A stretch of 9,900 bases of DNA from Bacillota bacterium (GCA_023416855.1 JAEZGU010000097.1:1-9900); one strand, 5' to 3'. Numbered from the stretch's first letter, positions 1 through 6,268 are shown. The notes: a model not told the origin generated them from the letters alone. Made by a program: numbers and translations.

Positions 1-1
1 C

Positions 2-94
2 GGTTCTATTTCTTTATCTCCAAGGGGCGATTGGAAAATGCCAAGTGATGCGTCCTATGAGATATGGATGGATAGATTAAATAAAATTGGTTAA
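2..94 (+). CDS. C-terminal fragment, possible YfcE-like metallophosphoesterase
   Basis: The open frame entering from the left edge codes for 30 residues beginning GSISLSPRGDWKMPSDASYE and ends at TAA 92-94. The start of the gene is outside the window. The GSISLSPRG...SYEI pattern resembles the end of YfcE/MJ0936-type metallophosphoesterases, where an asparagine-proline-glycine-serine-(val/ile)-serine segment, usually followed by a proline, precedes a conserved serine-tyrosine strand. That assignment rests on about 20 residues and is tentative. The other two forward frames stop early or lack this pattern. The rnpB promoter begins only 8 bases after the stop codon, and no terminator separates the two. 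Confidence 0.4.
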   Translation, partial: GSISLSPRGDWKMPSDASYEIWMDRLNKIG

Positions 95-102
95 TAATAC
101 AT

Positions 103-134
103 TTGACTTTAAAAATATATTTATGTAATATAAT
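103..134 (+). promoter_or_regulatory. Putative sigma-A promoter of rnpB
   Basis: A TTGACT -35 box lies at 103-108. Two overlapping -10 candidates follow: TAATAT at 126-131 (17-base spacer) and TATAAT at 129-134 (20-base spacer). The RNA must begin near 139, so transcription would start just downstream of the -10 boxes, which fits rnpB being driven from here. Confidence 0.55.
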
Positions 135-138
135 AAAA

Positions 139-474
139 GAGTAAGTTATACAGTCGCATGCTTTGCATGAGGAAAGTCCGTGCTCCACAGAGCAGGGTGC
201 CGGGTAATACCCGGTGAGGGTGACCTTAAGGATAGTGCAACAGAAAGAAACCGCCAAGCACGTAAGTGCTGGGTAAGGATGGAAAGGTGAGGTAAGAGCT
301 CACCAGCAGTTAGGCGACTAGCTGGCTATGTAAACCCCACCCGGAGCAAGACCAAAAGCGGACCATGGAGTGGCTGCTCGTCACAGTCCAAATGGTAGGT
401 TGCTAGAGTTTGTTGGTAACAACAAACGTAGATAGATGACTGTTTAGAACAGAACACGGCTTATTTATTTACTC
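139..474 (+). ncRNA. rnpB: RNase P RNA (type A-like)
   Basis: This is the catalytic RNA of ribonuclease P, which removes 5' leaders from tRNA precursors. The signature blocks are visible: GAGGAAAGTCCGTGCTC near 169-185, the GGTGAGGTAAGAGCTCACC hairpin near 286-304, AACCCCACCCGGAGCAAGACC near 333-353, and the 3' block AGAACACGGCTTAT at 451-464. The ends are set by pairing: GAGTAA 139-144 with TTACTC 469-474 (P1) and ACAGTC 150-155 with GACTGT 438-443 (P2). P3 is a small hairpin, CATGC 157-161 with GCATG 165-169. CCGTG in the 5' core block and CACGG in the 3' block are complementary, as expected for the conserved core. At about 336 nt it is on the short side for the bacterial RNA. The motifs fit type A rather than the Bacillus type B form. 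Exact ends are approximate. Confidence 0.96.
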
Positions 475-493
475 GCTTACATACTTAAAAATT

Positions 494-517
494 GCTCACA
501 TTATGTGAGCTTTTTTT
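494..517 (+). terminator. Intrinsic terminator after rnpB
   Basis: GCTCACA (494-500) pairs with TGTGAGC (504-510) across a TTA loop and is followed by seven T (511-517). It lies about 20 bases after the 3' end of the RNase P RNA. Confidence 0.9.
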
Positions 518-546
518 GTAACAATTTAAATAATTACTCATATAAT
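516..546 (+). promoter_or_regulatory. Possible promoter of the micropeptide gene
   Basis: A perfect TATAAT lies at 541-546. The best upstream match is TTGTAA at 516-521, giving a long 19-base spacer and overlapping the rnpB terminator T-run. Its position, about 30 bases before the micropeptide start, fits a dedicated promoter, but the -35 box is weak. Confidence 0.4.
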
Positions 547-576
547 GGTACAACCTCGAAAAAAAGGGGTGATATT

Positions 577-669
577 ATGTATATACTTCCATGGTTTTTA
601 CTTGGAGTTGGCTATGGCAGATGCTCAAGAGTACGCGGAGAACGCGGAAGACGTTGCAATAGAAGATAA
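577..669 (+). CDS. 30-aa hydrophobic/arginine-rich micropeptide, unknown function
   Basis: ATG 577-579 to TAA 667-669 encodes 30 residues and lies wholly between the rnpB terminator and a second intrinsic terminator. I do not recognise a family. The N-terminal half (MYILPWFLLGVGYG) is hydrophobic and could just insert in a membrane. The C-terminal half has eight arginines in 17 residues, plus two cysteines (residues 16 and 28), so the peptide would be strongly cationic. Support for translation is a purine-rich ribosome binding site, AAAGGGGTGAT (562-572), at good distance from the ATG, a TATAAT box upstream, and a terminator 10 bases after the stop. The gene therefore looks like a complete single-gene transcription unit. 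Possible roles (membrane micropeptide, RNA-binding basic peptide, toxin-like peptide) are speculation; no antisense promoter was seen opposite it. Confidence 0.6.
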   Translation: MYILPWFLLGVGYGRCSRVRGERGRRCNRR

Positions 670-676
670 TATTAAT

Positions 677-702
677 AAAAAGACGCTTAGGCGTCTTTTT
701 TT
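677..702. terminator. Bidirectional intrinsic terminator
   Basis: AGACGC (681-686) and GCGTCT (691-696) pair around a TTAG loop. An A-run lies to the left (677-681) and a T-run to the right (696-702). It can end the micropeptide transcript on the + strand and the MFS transporter transcript, whose stop codon is at 717, on the - strand. Confidence 0.88.
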
Positions 703-716
703 AGTATATTAATATG

Positions 717-1940
717 TTAAGTTGCTATACTTTTGCCATGTATTTCATGTGATAGTTTTTTAGAAATTATCACAACAGTAATTAAAATTATTCCTGCTGC
801 TATTTTCCATATGGTTGGTATTGTTACATAGTTTATCAATATGCTGTAAAGCAGAGAACCAGTCAGCCCTCCAATTTGTATAACCAACGAATAAACTGAT
901 AAGACTGAAGCTCTAACCTCATTGGGAATTTCTTTATTTAAAATAACTCCTTCCGGTATATTGGCCATTCCAAACAATAAGTAAATAGATGAATAGAAAA
1001 ACATGAAAATCGGTATATTTGTCTGAATCGCTGTAATTATCATTGAAACAGCAATTAGAGTTCTAAATATTAAATACATTTTATAAGAATTAAAGTTAAA
1101 CTTTTTGATTAATTTATTAGAACTAATACTTCCTAATGTGGCTGCAGCAAAATATAAAAATGCCATGACACCTAATAATCCCATTAAGCTATCGTTAGGT
1201 AACAATGATAAAAAATGTGGCTGCCAAAAAGTTTCTAAGCTGCTTAAAAAAAATCCAGTTGAAAATACTGATATAAATACACATATAATTGTAGTGTTTT
1301 TTACTATTATAGAAGAACTGGTATTAATATGTTGTTTAATAGTTACATGCTGCTCTTTATTATTAACTGACTCACTAATATAAACAAAACTGAGAACAAC
1401 AACTATTGAAGCTAATATTATTCTAATAATTAAATTTAAGTCATAAATACTTGATAAAGAAAAATATGTGTTCGTAAGTTTAGGTAGCAGTCCGCCTGTT
1501 AATGCCCCCGTTGACATTCCAAGTGCTTCTAATACATTTATTCTTGTTGTTATATTATGAAGCTTGTCTTTTCCATAATTATCTATGTAATAATCTATAA
1601 ATAATGCATCGAAGGATCCGGAGGATAGAGCTTTGCTAAATCCATAGAACATCATACCTAGGCACAATAGTACAAAACCCTTACCAAACAACAGTATTAT
1701 AAAACTAACTATAGAAATAATTATAGATAAGCAAAATGATTTTTTCCTGCCAAAAACATCGGCAATAACTCCAGTTGGAAGCTCTAATACAATAACAGTA
1801 AAAGCATAAATTCCAAGTATTAATGATAAATTACTGAGTGTAGCCCCCTTATCAAGAAGAAGCAAGCTAATTACAGGTGCTATTAACCCAGCAATAAAAT
1901 AGTTAAAAAATAAAATAATAGAATAAACCTTAAGCTTCAT
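717..1940 (-). CDS. Major facilitator superfamily transporter (probable drug/metabolite exporter)
   Basis: This 407-residue integral membrane protein has the size and hydrophobic pattern of a 12-helix MFS permease of the DHA1 type. The clearest mark is MFS motif A between helices 2 and 3, GVIADVFGRKKS at residues 57-68. Other family-like segments are GSFDALFIDYY (108-118) and IPNEVRASVLSVYSLV (338-353). A polar linker near residues 188-214 separates the two six-helix halves. It should be a proton-coupled transporter; the substrate cannot be read from the sequence, and export of drugs or metabolites is only the most common role of such proteins. The start at 1938-1940 is supported by an AAGGA ribosome binding site (1947-1951). 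The gene stands alone, convergent with the micropeptide gene and upstream-flanked by the ribU terminator. It has its own strong promoter with an operator-like palindrome, so it is probably regulated by a transcription factor encoded elsewhere. Confidence 0.9.
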   Translation of the reverse strand: MKLKVYSIILFFNYFIAGLIAPVISLLLLDKGATLSNLSLILGIYAFTVIVLELPTGVIADVFGRKKSFCLSIIISIVSFIILLFGKGFVLLCLGMMFYGFSKALSSGSFDALFIDYYIDNYGKDKLHNITTRINVLEALGMSTGALTGGLLPKLTNTYFSLSSIYDLNLIIRIILASIVVVLSFVYISESVNNKEQHVTIKQHINTSSSIIVKNTTIICVFISVFSTGFFLSSLETFWQPHFLSLLPNDSLMGLLGVMAFLYFAAATLGSISSNKLIKKFNFNSYKMYLIFRTLIAVSMIITAIQTNIPIFMFFYSSIYLLFGMANIPEGVILNKEIPNEVRASVLSVYSLVIQIGGLTGSLLYSILINYVTIPTIWKIAAGIILITVVIISKKLSHEIHGKSIAT

Positions 1941-1967
1941 AAGAATTCCTTTCTTATTGTTTAATGG

Positions 1968-1979
1968 GATAACGTTATC
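1968..1979. promoter_or_regulatory. Palindromic candidate operator of the MFS gene
   Basis: GATAACGTTATC is a perfect 12-bp palindrome. It starts 3 bases downstream of the MFS -10 box and covers the expected transcription start (about 1976). A repressor dimer bound here would block initiation. The cognate regulator is not in the window. Confidence 0.4.
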
Positions 1980-1982
1980 TCT

Positions 1983-2011
1983 ATAATATCCAAATTTTTC
2001 ATATTCGTCAA
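1983..2011 (-). promoter_or_regulatory. Sigma-A promoter of the MFS transporter
   Basis: Read on the - strand: TTGACG (2011-2006), a 17-base spacer, then TATTAT (1988-1983). Transcription would start near 1976, giving a leader of about 35 bases before the ATG. Confidence 0.72.
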
Positions 2012-2016
2012 GAAAT

Positions 2017-2043
2017 AAAAAAAGACGCTTTTCGCGTCTTTTT
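2017..2043 (-). terminator. Intrinsic terminator after ribU
   Basis: GACGC (2024-2028) and GCGTC (2034-2038) form the stem around a five-base loop. On the - strand it is followed by seven T (complement of the A-run 2017-2023). It lies just past the ribU stop codon at 2051. Five T on the + strand side make it potentially bidirectional, though no gene on that strand reads into it. Confidence 0.88.
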
Positions 2044-2050
2044 ACTAATA

Positions 2051-2662
2051 CTATTTATGAAGTATTGGTGACAATTTCTTATAAATCAGTATAGTAACAG
2101 ATGAAATAACTATACCTTTTAATAAGTTAAATGGTGCTACTGCAAACAATACTAATGTTTTTAAATCTGTAATTGCAGGGTTTAAAGCATTTCCCATATC
2201 GATGAATGCTTGAATTGGTGCTCCAAAAACTTTTGCATATACCGGTAGCAATACAAAGTAGTTCATGAAAGAGCCTATTGTTGTTAATGTTATAGTTCCC
2301 ACAATTAAACCAATAATTGCTGTTTTGAATGATTTGTTGTGTTTGTAAATATATCCTGCCGGAATGATGAACGCACATCCTACAGCAAAGTTTGCTAATT
2401 CACCTATACCTCCGGTAACAGTTCCGTTTAAAACAAAATTAATTAATATTTTAATGAATTCAATTGCTATTCCGGCAATCGGTCCCATAGCAAATGTTCC
2501 TAACAACACAGGTACTTCACTAAAATCCAATTGATAAAAATTTGGAGCAAACCATAAAGGGAATTCAAACAGCATTAATACTGCTGATACTCCAGCCAAA
2601 ACTCCAATTTTGGCAATTTCTTTTGTGTAACTTCTTTCCTTTACATAAATTTCACTTTTCAT
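2051..2662 (-). CDS. ribU: Riboflavin ECF transporter, S component RibU
   Basis: RibU is the membrane substrate-binding subunit that captures riboflavin and works with the shared ECF energizing module (EcfA/A'/T), which is not encoded here. The 203-residue protein has about six hydrophobic segments, the usual S-component size. The N-terminal helix carries the small-residue pattern AKIGVLAGVSA (17-27) that S components use to dock to EcfT. The segment FYQLDFSEVPVLLGTFAMGP (42-61) is characteristic of RibU. The start is fixed by an AGGAGG ribosome binding site (2673-2668) five bases before the ATG (2662-2660). An FMN riboswitch in the leader independently confirms a flavin role. It is monocistronic, with its own promoter and terminator. 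When FMN is abundant, transcription should stop in the leader, lowering riboflavin uptake. Confidence 0.95.
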   Translation of the reverse strand: MKSEIYVKERSYTKEIAKIGVLAGVSAVLMLFEFPLWFAPNFYQLDFSEVPVLLGTFAMGPIAGIAIEFIKILINFVLNGTVTGGIGELANFAVGCAFIIPAGYIYKHNKSFKTAIIGLIVGTITLTTIGSFMNYFVLLPVYAKVFGAPIQAFIDMGNALNPAITDLKTLVLFAVAPFNLLKGIVISSVTILIYKKLSPILHK

Positions 2663-2717
2663 ATTTTCCTCCTAATGCATTTGCACGTATTTAAGATTGT
2701 CAGAGGGATATTAACAT

Positions 2718-2743
2718 AAAAAAACCTCTGAAATCCTCAGAGG
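2718..2743 (-). terminator. Expression-platform terminator of the FMN riboswitch
   Basis: On the - strand CCTCTGA (2743-2737) pairs with TCAGAGG (2731-2725) around a five-base loop, followed by seven T (2724-2718). It lies between the aptamer and ribU, about 55 bases before the ATG. It is expected to form when FMN is bound, ending transcription early. Confidence 0.88.
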
Positions 2744-2776
2744 CAAAAATCGATAGATAACTAAGCTAAGCTTGTA

Positions 2777-2886
2777 ATACTTCTACCATCCAGACTTTAC
2801 TGTCGGTATTGGAATTTCACCAATTCAACCTTTCGGTTCGCGGACTTTACCGCCGGTCGGGAATTTCACCCTGCCCTGAAGATATT
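2777..2886 (-). promoter_or_regulatory. FMN riboswitch (RFN element)
   Basis: On the - strand the leader contains the conserved RFN blocks in order: ATCTTCAGGGCAGGGTGAAA (about 2884-2865), TTCCCGACCGGCGGTAAAGT (2864-2845), a P4/P5-like hairpin region with GAATTGGTGAAATTCCAA, and GTCTGGATGGTAGAAG (about 2799-2784). The closing helix P1 is made by TATCTTC and GAAGTAT with one bulged base. The aptamer binds flavin mononucleotide. With the downstream intrinsic terminator it forms a transcriptional OFF switch for ribU. Confidence 0.96.
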
Positions 2887-2895
2887 TACACTGTT

Positions 2896-2923
2896 ATTAT
2901 ATCATAGTTTTTTTAGTTGTAAA
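2896..2923 (-). promoter_or_regulatory. Promoter of the FMN riboswitch-ribU transcript
   Basis: On the - strand TTTACA (2923-2918) and TATAAT (2901-2896) are separated by 16 bases, and TGA precedes the -10 box, making an extended -10 element. Transcription would start near 2889, just upstream of the aptamer. A 7-bp inverted repeat, ATAGTTT (2904-2910) and AAACTAT (2921-2927), spans the spacer and -35 box. Confidence 0.72.
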
Positions 2924-2992
2924 CTATTTTTTTTATTATTTTTTTTATTATTTTGTCAGCTTAATAGTAATTATAAGAATTGGAAGATAATT

Positions 2993-3030
2993 ATTTATGA
3001 TATAAAAAAATATATACATTTATCATAAAT
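2993..3030. repeat. 10-bp inverted repeat upstream of spoIIIAA
   Basis: ATTTATGATA (2993-3002) and TATCATAAAT (3021-3030) are perfect inverted repeats separated by 18 bases. They lie in the roughly 160-base AT-rich gap before the sporulation operon, where its promoter must be. Because the gap is extremely AT-rich, dyads of this size can arise by chance. The intervening TATACATT (3013-3020) matches six of eight bases of the sigma-E -10 consensus CATACA(A/C)T, but no good -35 box stands at the right distance. An alternative sigma-A-like reading is TTGGAA (2980-2985) with an extended -10 TGATATAAA (2998-3006). No assignment is firm. Confidence 0.3.
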
Positions 3031-3086
3031 TTGGATATTCATAATATTATAGATTAGGGGGGACAAGATTAACATAGGAGGAATAT

Positions 3087-4019
3087 ATGAATAACATTAT
3101 TGAAAATTTAAGTAGCACTTTAAGAAAAATTGTTTCTCAAAATATAGTTTTATTAAGTAATGATACTGTTGAAATTCGACTTAGAGTGAATAGTCCTATC
3201 TTAATCAAAAAAGTTAATTCTGAACTTTTCATTGAAGAATCTTATAAGATTAAAAAGAAAGATATCGATGAAACTGTAATAAATTTAACTAAAAATTCTA
3301 TACATGCCTTTGAAAAAGAAATCAGAAGCGGTTATATAACTATAGAAGGAGGCCATCGAATTGGACTTGGAGGGGATTGTGTCTATGAGAAAAATTATTT
3401 TAATGGTTTTAAAAACATTACTTCATTAAATATAAGAATTGCGAGGGAATATCCTGGATGCTCAGAAAATTATATAAAATATTTTATAAACTACAAGAAA
3501 AGTATTTACAACACATTAATAATTGGCCCTCCTCTTTCTGGTAAAACAACTTTTATAAGGGATGTAACAGTTAAGCTAAGTGATGGCGTTAAAAATCTTC
3601 ATATTGAAGGAAGAGATATTACATTAATTGATGAAAGAGGAGAAATATCTTCCGTTTACAACGGTGAAACTCAAATGTATGTAGGAAAAAGAACTGATGT
3701 GTTAAGTTATTGTATGAAAAGAGATGGTTTTTTTATGAGCATAAGAGCTCTTTCTCCTAAGGTCATCATATCAGATGAACTTGGTTCTCAAGATGATTTT
3801 GAAATCATTCAATATGCGCTTAAAAGCGGAGTAAACATAGTAACAAGCGCACACGGCTTTAGTATAGAAGATGTCAAAAAGAATATATATATGAAAAATA
3901 TAATAGAAAATAATTTTTTTGATAGAGCTATTATATTAAAAAACAGTATAAAACCATGTACAGTAAAAGAAATTTTTGATTTTGAAAGAAATAGGGTGAT
4001 TTATAGTGATATGGCTTAA
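3087..4019 (+). CDS. spoIIIAA: Stage III sporulation protein AA (ATPase)
   Basis: SpoIIIAA is the cytoplasmic ATPase of the SpoIIIA channel, related to secretion ATPases of type II/IV systems. It acts in the mother cell and is needed for late forespore gene expression. The 310-residue length is typical. The Walker A motif is GPPLSGKT (147-154). Downstream are the family blocks ITLIDERGEI (178-187), the Walker B-like VIISDELGS (226-234) and NIVTSAHG (250-257). The N-terminal 140 residues contain SGYITIEGGHRIGLGG (81-96), a block typical of this family. The ATG is set by AGGAGG at 3076-3081. It is the first gene of the operon and its last 14 bases overlap spoIIIAB, implying coupled translation. 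Confidence 0.97.
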   Translation: MNNIIENLSSTLRKIVSQNIVLLSNDTVEIRLRVNSPILIKKVNSELFIEESYKIKKKDIDETVINLTKNSIHAFEKEIRSGYITIEGGHRIGLGGDCVYEKNYFNGFKNITSLNIRIAREYPGCSENYIKYFINYKKSIYNTLIIGPPLSGKTTFIRDVTVKLSDGVKNLHIEGRDITLIDERGEISSVYNGETQMYVGKRTDVLSYCMKRDGFFMSIRALSPKVIISDELGSQDDFEIIQYALKSGVNIVTSAHGFSIEDVKKNIYMKNIIENNFFDRAIILKNSIKPCTVKEIFDFERNRVIYSDMA

Positions 4020-4509
4020 AACTTCATTGTTTATTCTCACAATAGTAACTGTAAAATTTATTTTTAAATTTATTAATGATTACGGCGATAGATGTATGGA
4101 TAACATGAAGGAATTATTAGATTTTACTGATTATTTGAGAATTTATTCCTGTCAAATGCATATGTCTTTTGAAGAAATTTTTTTAAAATATAACTTTAAA
4201 AATAAGAATGCGCAAGTTGTTTGTAATGAATTAATAGGTAATTTTGAAAATAAGGATAATAAGGATAAATATTTAAACTTCATTTCAGAACTTTTGCATA
4301 CACCTAATGATTTTAATATAAATTTTATTGATATAGTTGATTTTTACGGTAGTACTTATTCAGATGTTCTTGATAAGAAGCTGCAATACACTATCAAAGA
4401 AATGGAATATTCTATGAAATGTTTTGAAAGGCAACACATTGATAAAAAAAACCTGAACAACAGAATATCATTATTGGTGGGAAGCCTTGTAGCTGTAATT
4501 TTAATTTAG
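4006..4509 (+). CDS. spoIIIAB: Stage III sporulation protein AB
   Basis: SpoIIIAB is a small membrane component of the SpoIIIA complex with similarity to type II secretion/pilus GspF/TadC-type proteins, and likely partners the SpoIIIAA ATPase. This 167-residue protein has the expected layout: an N-terminal membrane helix (about 4-22), a long helical cytoplasmic part rich in charged residues, and a C-terminal hydrophobic end (about 154-167). The start is GTG at 4006-4008, inside the end of spoIIIAA. AGGGTGA at 3993-3999 is a good ribosome binding site six bases before it, and no in-frame ATG lies nearby. The stop TAG 4507-4509 overlaps the AGGAGG that serves spoIIIAC. The assignment relies on position as well as layout, since the family is poorly conserved. 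Confidence 0.92.
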   Translation: MIWLKTSLFILTIVTVKFIFKFINDYGDRCMDNMKELLDFTDYLRIYSCQMHMSFEEIFLKYNFKNKNAQVVCNELIGNFENKDNKDKYLNFISELLHTPNDFNINFIDIVDFYGSTYSDVLDKKLQYTIKEMEYSMKCFERQHIDKKNLNNRISLLVGSLVAVILI

Positions 4510-4520
4510 GAGGAGTATTT

Positions 4521-4718
4521 ATGGACATTGATCTAATTTTTAAGGTTGGTGCAATAGGCATAGTTGTAGCAGTTTTTAATCAAATTTTAGCGAAGACAGG
4601 TAGAGATGAACAGGCAATGTTTGTAACACTTACTGGGGTAATAGTAGTTATGGCACTCATTGTTGGAATGATGAATGATTTATTTATGGAGGTTAAATCA
4701 GTATTCAACTTGTATTGA
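4521..4718 (+). CDS. spoIIIAC: Stage III sporulation protein AC
   Basis: This is a 65-residue, almost wholly hydrophobic protein with two membrane helices (about 5-23 and 33-60) joined by the short polar turn AKTGRDEQ. That arrangement, including the KTGRDEQA segment, is the hallmark of SpoIIIAC, one of the best conserved small proteins of the SpoIIIA channel. Its molecular role is not settled. AGGAGG at 4508-4513 directs the ATG at 4521. It is followed after 15 bases by spoIIIAD. Confidence 0.95.
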   Translation: MDIDLIFKVGAIGIVVAVFNQILAKTGRDEQAMFVTLTGVIVVMALIVGMMNDLFMEVKSVFNLY

Positions 4719-4733
4719 TGAAAGGAATGATAT

Positions 4734-5123
4734 ATGTTGCTTGCAAAAATTATATTCATTGCTGTAATCACTGTTATTTTAGGCATAACAATTTCAAATT
4801 TTAATAAAGAATTCAAGGTTTATATTACTGTAATATTCGGCATTTTAGTAATGCTGATGCTCTTTAGAGAACTAAAAGTATATGTTGAAGAATTCACTAA
4901 TATTTTTATTAGGTTTAATATTAGGATTGAATATTTTGCTACCATATTAAAAATAGTTGGCATTGCTTATATTTGTGATTTTATATCACTTCTTTGCAAG
5001 GATTTAAACTACGAATCGATTGGTAAGAAGGTAGAAATTGCAGGCAAACTTATAATTTTAATTTATTCTATTGATGTAATAAAAATATTCCTTGATCAAA
5101 TATTAATGCTTGTTAACGGGTGA
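4734..5123 (+). CDS. spoIIIAD: Stage III sporulation protein AD
   Basis: SpoIIIAD is a mother-cell membrane subunit of the SpoIIIA channel, usually about 130 residues; this one has 129. Hydrophobic segments lie near residues 3-21, 29-45, 68-87 and 102-125. The motif LKIVGIAYICDFISLLCKDL (72-91) and the following block with GKKVEIAGK (97-105) match the conserved core of the family. The ATG at 4734 is preceded by AAAGGA (4721-4726). The stop TGA (5121-5123) lies five bases before the chosen spoIIIAE ATG. Confidence 0.95.
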   Translation: MLLAKIIFIAVITVILGITISNFNKEFKVYITVIFGILVMLMLFRELKVYVEEFTNIFIRFNIRIEYFATILKIVGIAYICDFISLLCKDLNYESIGKKVEIAGKLIILIYSIDVIKIFLDQILMLVNG

Positions 5124-5127
5124 TGAG

Positions 5128-6264
5128 ATGAAAATAAAAACAACTATTTTAATAATTATATTAATTACTTTAAATACTATAAGTGCTTTCGCAGGAACAA
5201 TAGATAGTGCCATTGATGAAATACCTACAGACACAATAGAGGACTATATAAATAAGAATAATCCCTATTTTAGAGATAACAACATAAGCCTTAGAGATTT
5301 AATAGTAAATGCTTTTAAAGGAAGATTGGATATAAGTATCAAGGACTATTTTTTTTATGAGTTTAAAAATGAGCAAGGTTTTTTTAAGAGTATTATACAG
5401 ACCGGCATTAATATTATTGTAATTTGCATGGTTTTAACTATTATTAAATATTTTTCAGATGAATTTAGTAGCCAAAGTGTGTCTGATATTGTATTGATTT
5501 TTTCAGTTTTAGTAATATTTACAATTATATTGAAGGATGTTCTCATTATAAAGAACATGCTTAAGGACGATTTTTTAACTTTTAAAAGAATAACAGAAGA
5601 AATCAATGCAGTTTTTATGGCTGCAATGTTAACTTTCGGGAAATTAAGTGTATTACAATTTTTCCAAACATCTCTAAATTACGTTGTTGGTATAACTACT
5701 CAGCTTATATATAAATTTTCAGATATTATGACAATAATAATGATTGCGGTTATATTGATTAATAACATGAGCAAACTGATAAATGCAAAGCTTTTGTACA
5801 AATTTTTAAAAAAAGCAACACTCTTAATTTTATCAGGATATATGATTATAATGGTCATAAATTTTTCTGTACAAGGATATATATTATATAAAACGGATAA
5901 TATTTTTATTAGTTCCATAAAAGCATTGTCACCTGCAGCAGTTCCTGTGATTGGAAATGCTGTAAGCAGTTTCTTTGGAGTGTTTTTAAAAAGCATACTA
6001 ATGATCAAAGATGTATTAGGTATAGTAATAATTATCTTTATGTTCTCCGCGTTTGGCGGTTCATTGATAAAAATTGCTTTAGCTTTAGTTTTATATAAAG
6101 CTGTAGGCGTATTAACAGAACCTTTTAGCGAAAATATATCCAAGCTAATATATGAAATGGCTGACATGTTTTTTATTTACTTAATATGTCTTATTACACC
6201 AATAATAATAGTAACAGTTTATTATTCAATTTTATTAAATTATATGAATAACATTTTTGGGTAG
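5128..6264 (+). CDS. spoIIIAE: Stage III sporulation protein AE
   Basis: SpoIIIAE is the large polytopic membrane protein of the SpoIIIA complex, probably part of its export apparatus. I start it at ATG 5128 rather than the in-frame TTG at 5110. From 5128 the protein opens with a classic signal peptide (MKIKTT, hydrophobic core, AFA at 20-22 before the likely cleavage site), and GGGTGA (5118-5123) is a usable ribosome binding site. The length is then 378 residues, near the family norm. After an extracytoplasmic segment of about 60 residues come several membrane helices from residue 88 to the end. ALSPAAVPVIGNAVSSFFG (residues 268-286) is a recognisable family block. A single TAG at 6262-6264 ends it, with spoIIIAF starting four bases later. 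Confidence 0.95.
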   Translation: MKIKTTILIIILITLNTISAFAGTIDSAIDEIPTDTIEDYINKNNPYFRDNNISLRDLIVNAFKGRLDISIKDYFFYEFKNEQGFFKSIIQTGINIIVICMVLTIIKYFSDEFSSQSVSDIVLIFSVLVIFTIILKDVLIIKNMLKDDFLTFKRITEEINAVFMAAMLTFGKLSVLQFFQTSLNYVVGITTQLIYKFSDIMTIIMIAVILINNMSKLINAKLLYKFLKKATLLILSGYMIIMVINFSVQGYILYKTDNIFISSIKALSPAAVPVIGNAVSSFFGVFLKSILMIKDVLGIVIIIFMFSAFGGSLIKIALALVLYKAVGVLTEPFSENISKLIYEMADMFFIYLICLITPIIIVTVYYSILLNYMNNIFG

Positions 6265-6268
6265 TCAA

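Noticed and set aside
6..257. 83-codon open frame on the - strand
   Set aside because: It runs antisense through the rnpB core and promoter, has no ribosome binding site, and the RNA signatures account for the sequence.
1105..1383. 92-codon open frame on the + strand
   Set aside because: Antisense shadow of the MFS transporter; the transporter frame shows clear family motifs.
3033..3061. GGATATT (3033-3039) as a sigma-E -35 box
   Set aside because: The -35 match is good, but the sequence 12 to 15 bases downstream is a G-run (TTAGGGGG) with no resemblance to a sigma-E -10 box.
5110..5127. spoIIIAE start at TTG 5110
   Set aside because: It would put six polar residues before a good signal peptide and lacks a ribosome binding site; ATG 5128 begins the signal peptide exactly.
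5700..6167. 155-codon open frame on the - strand
   Set aside because: Antisense shadow of spoIIIAE; long reverse frames are common opposite hydrophobic AT-rich genes.
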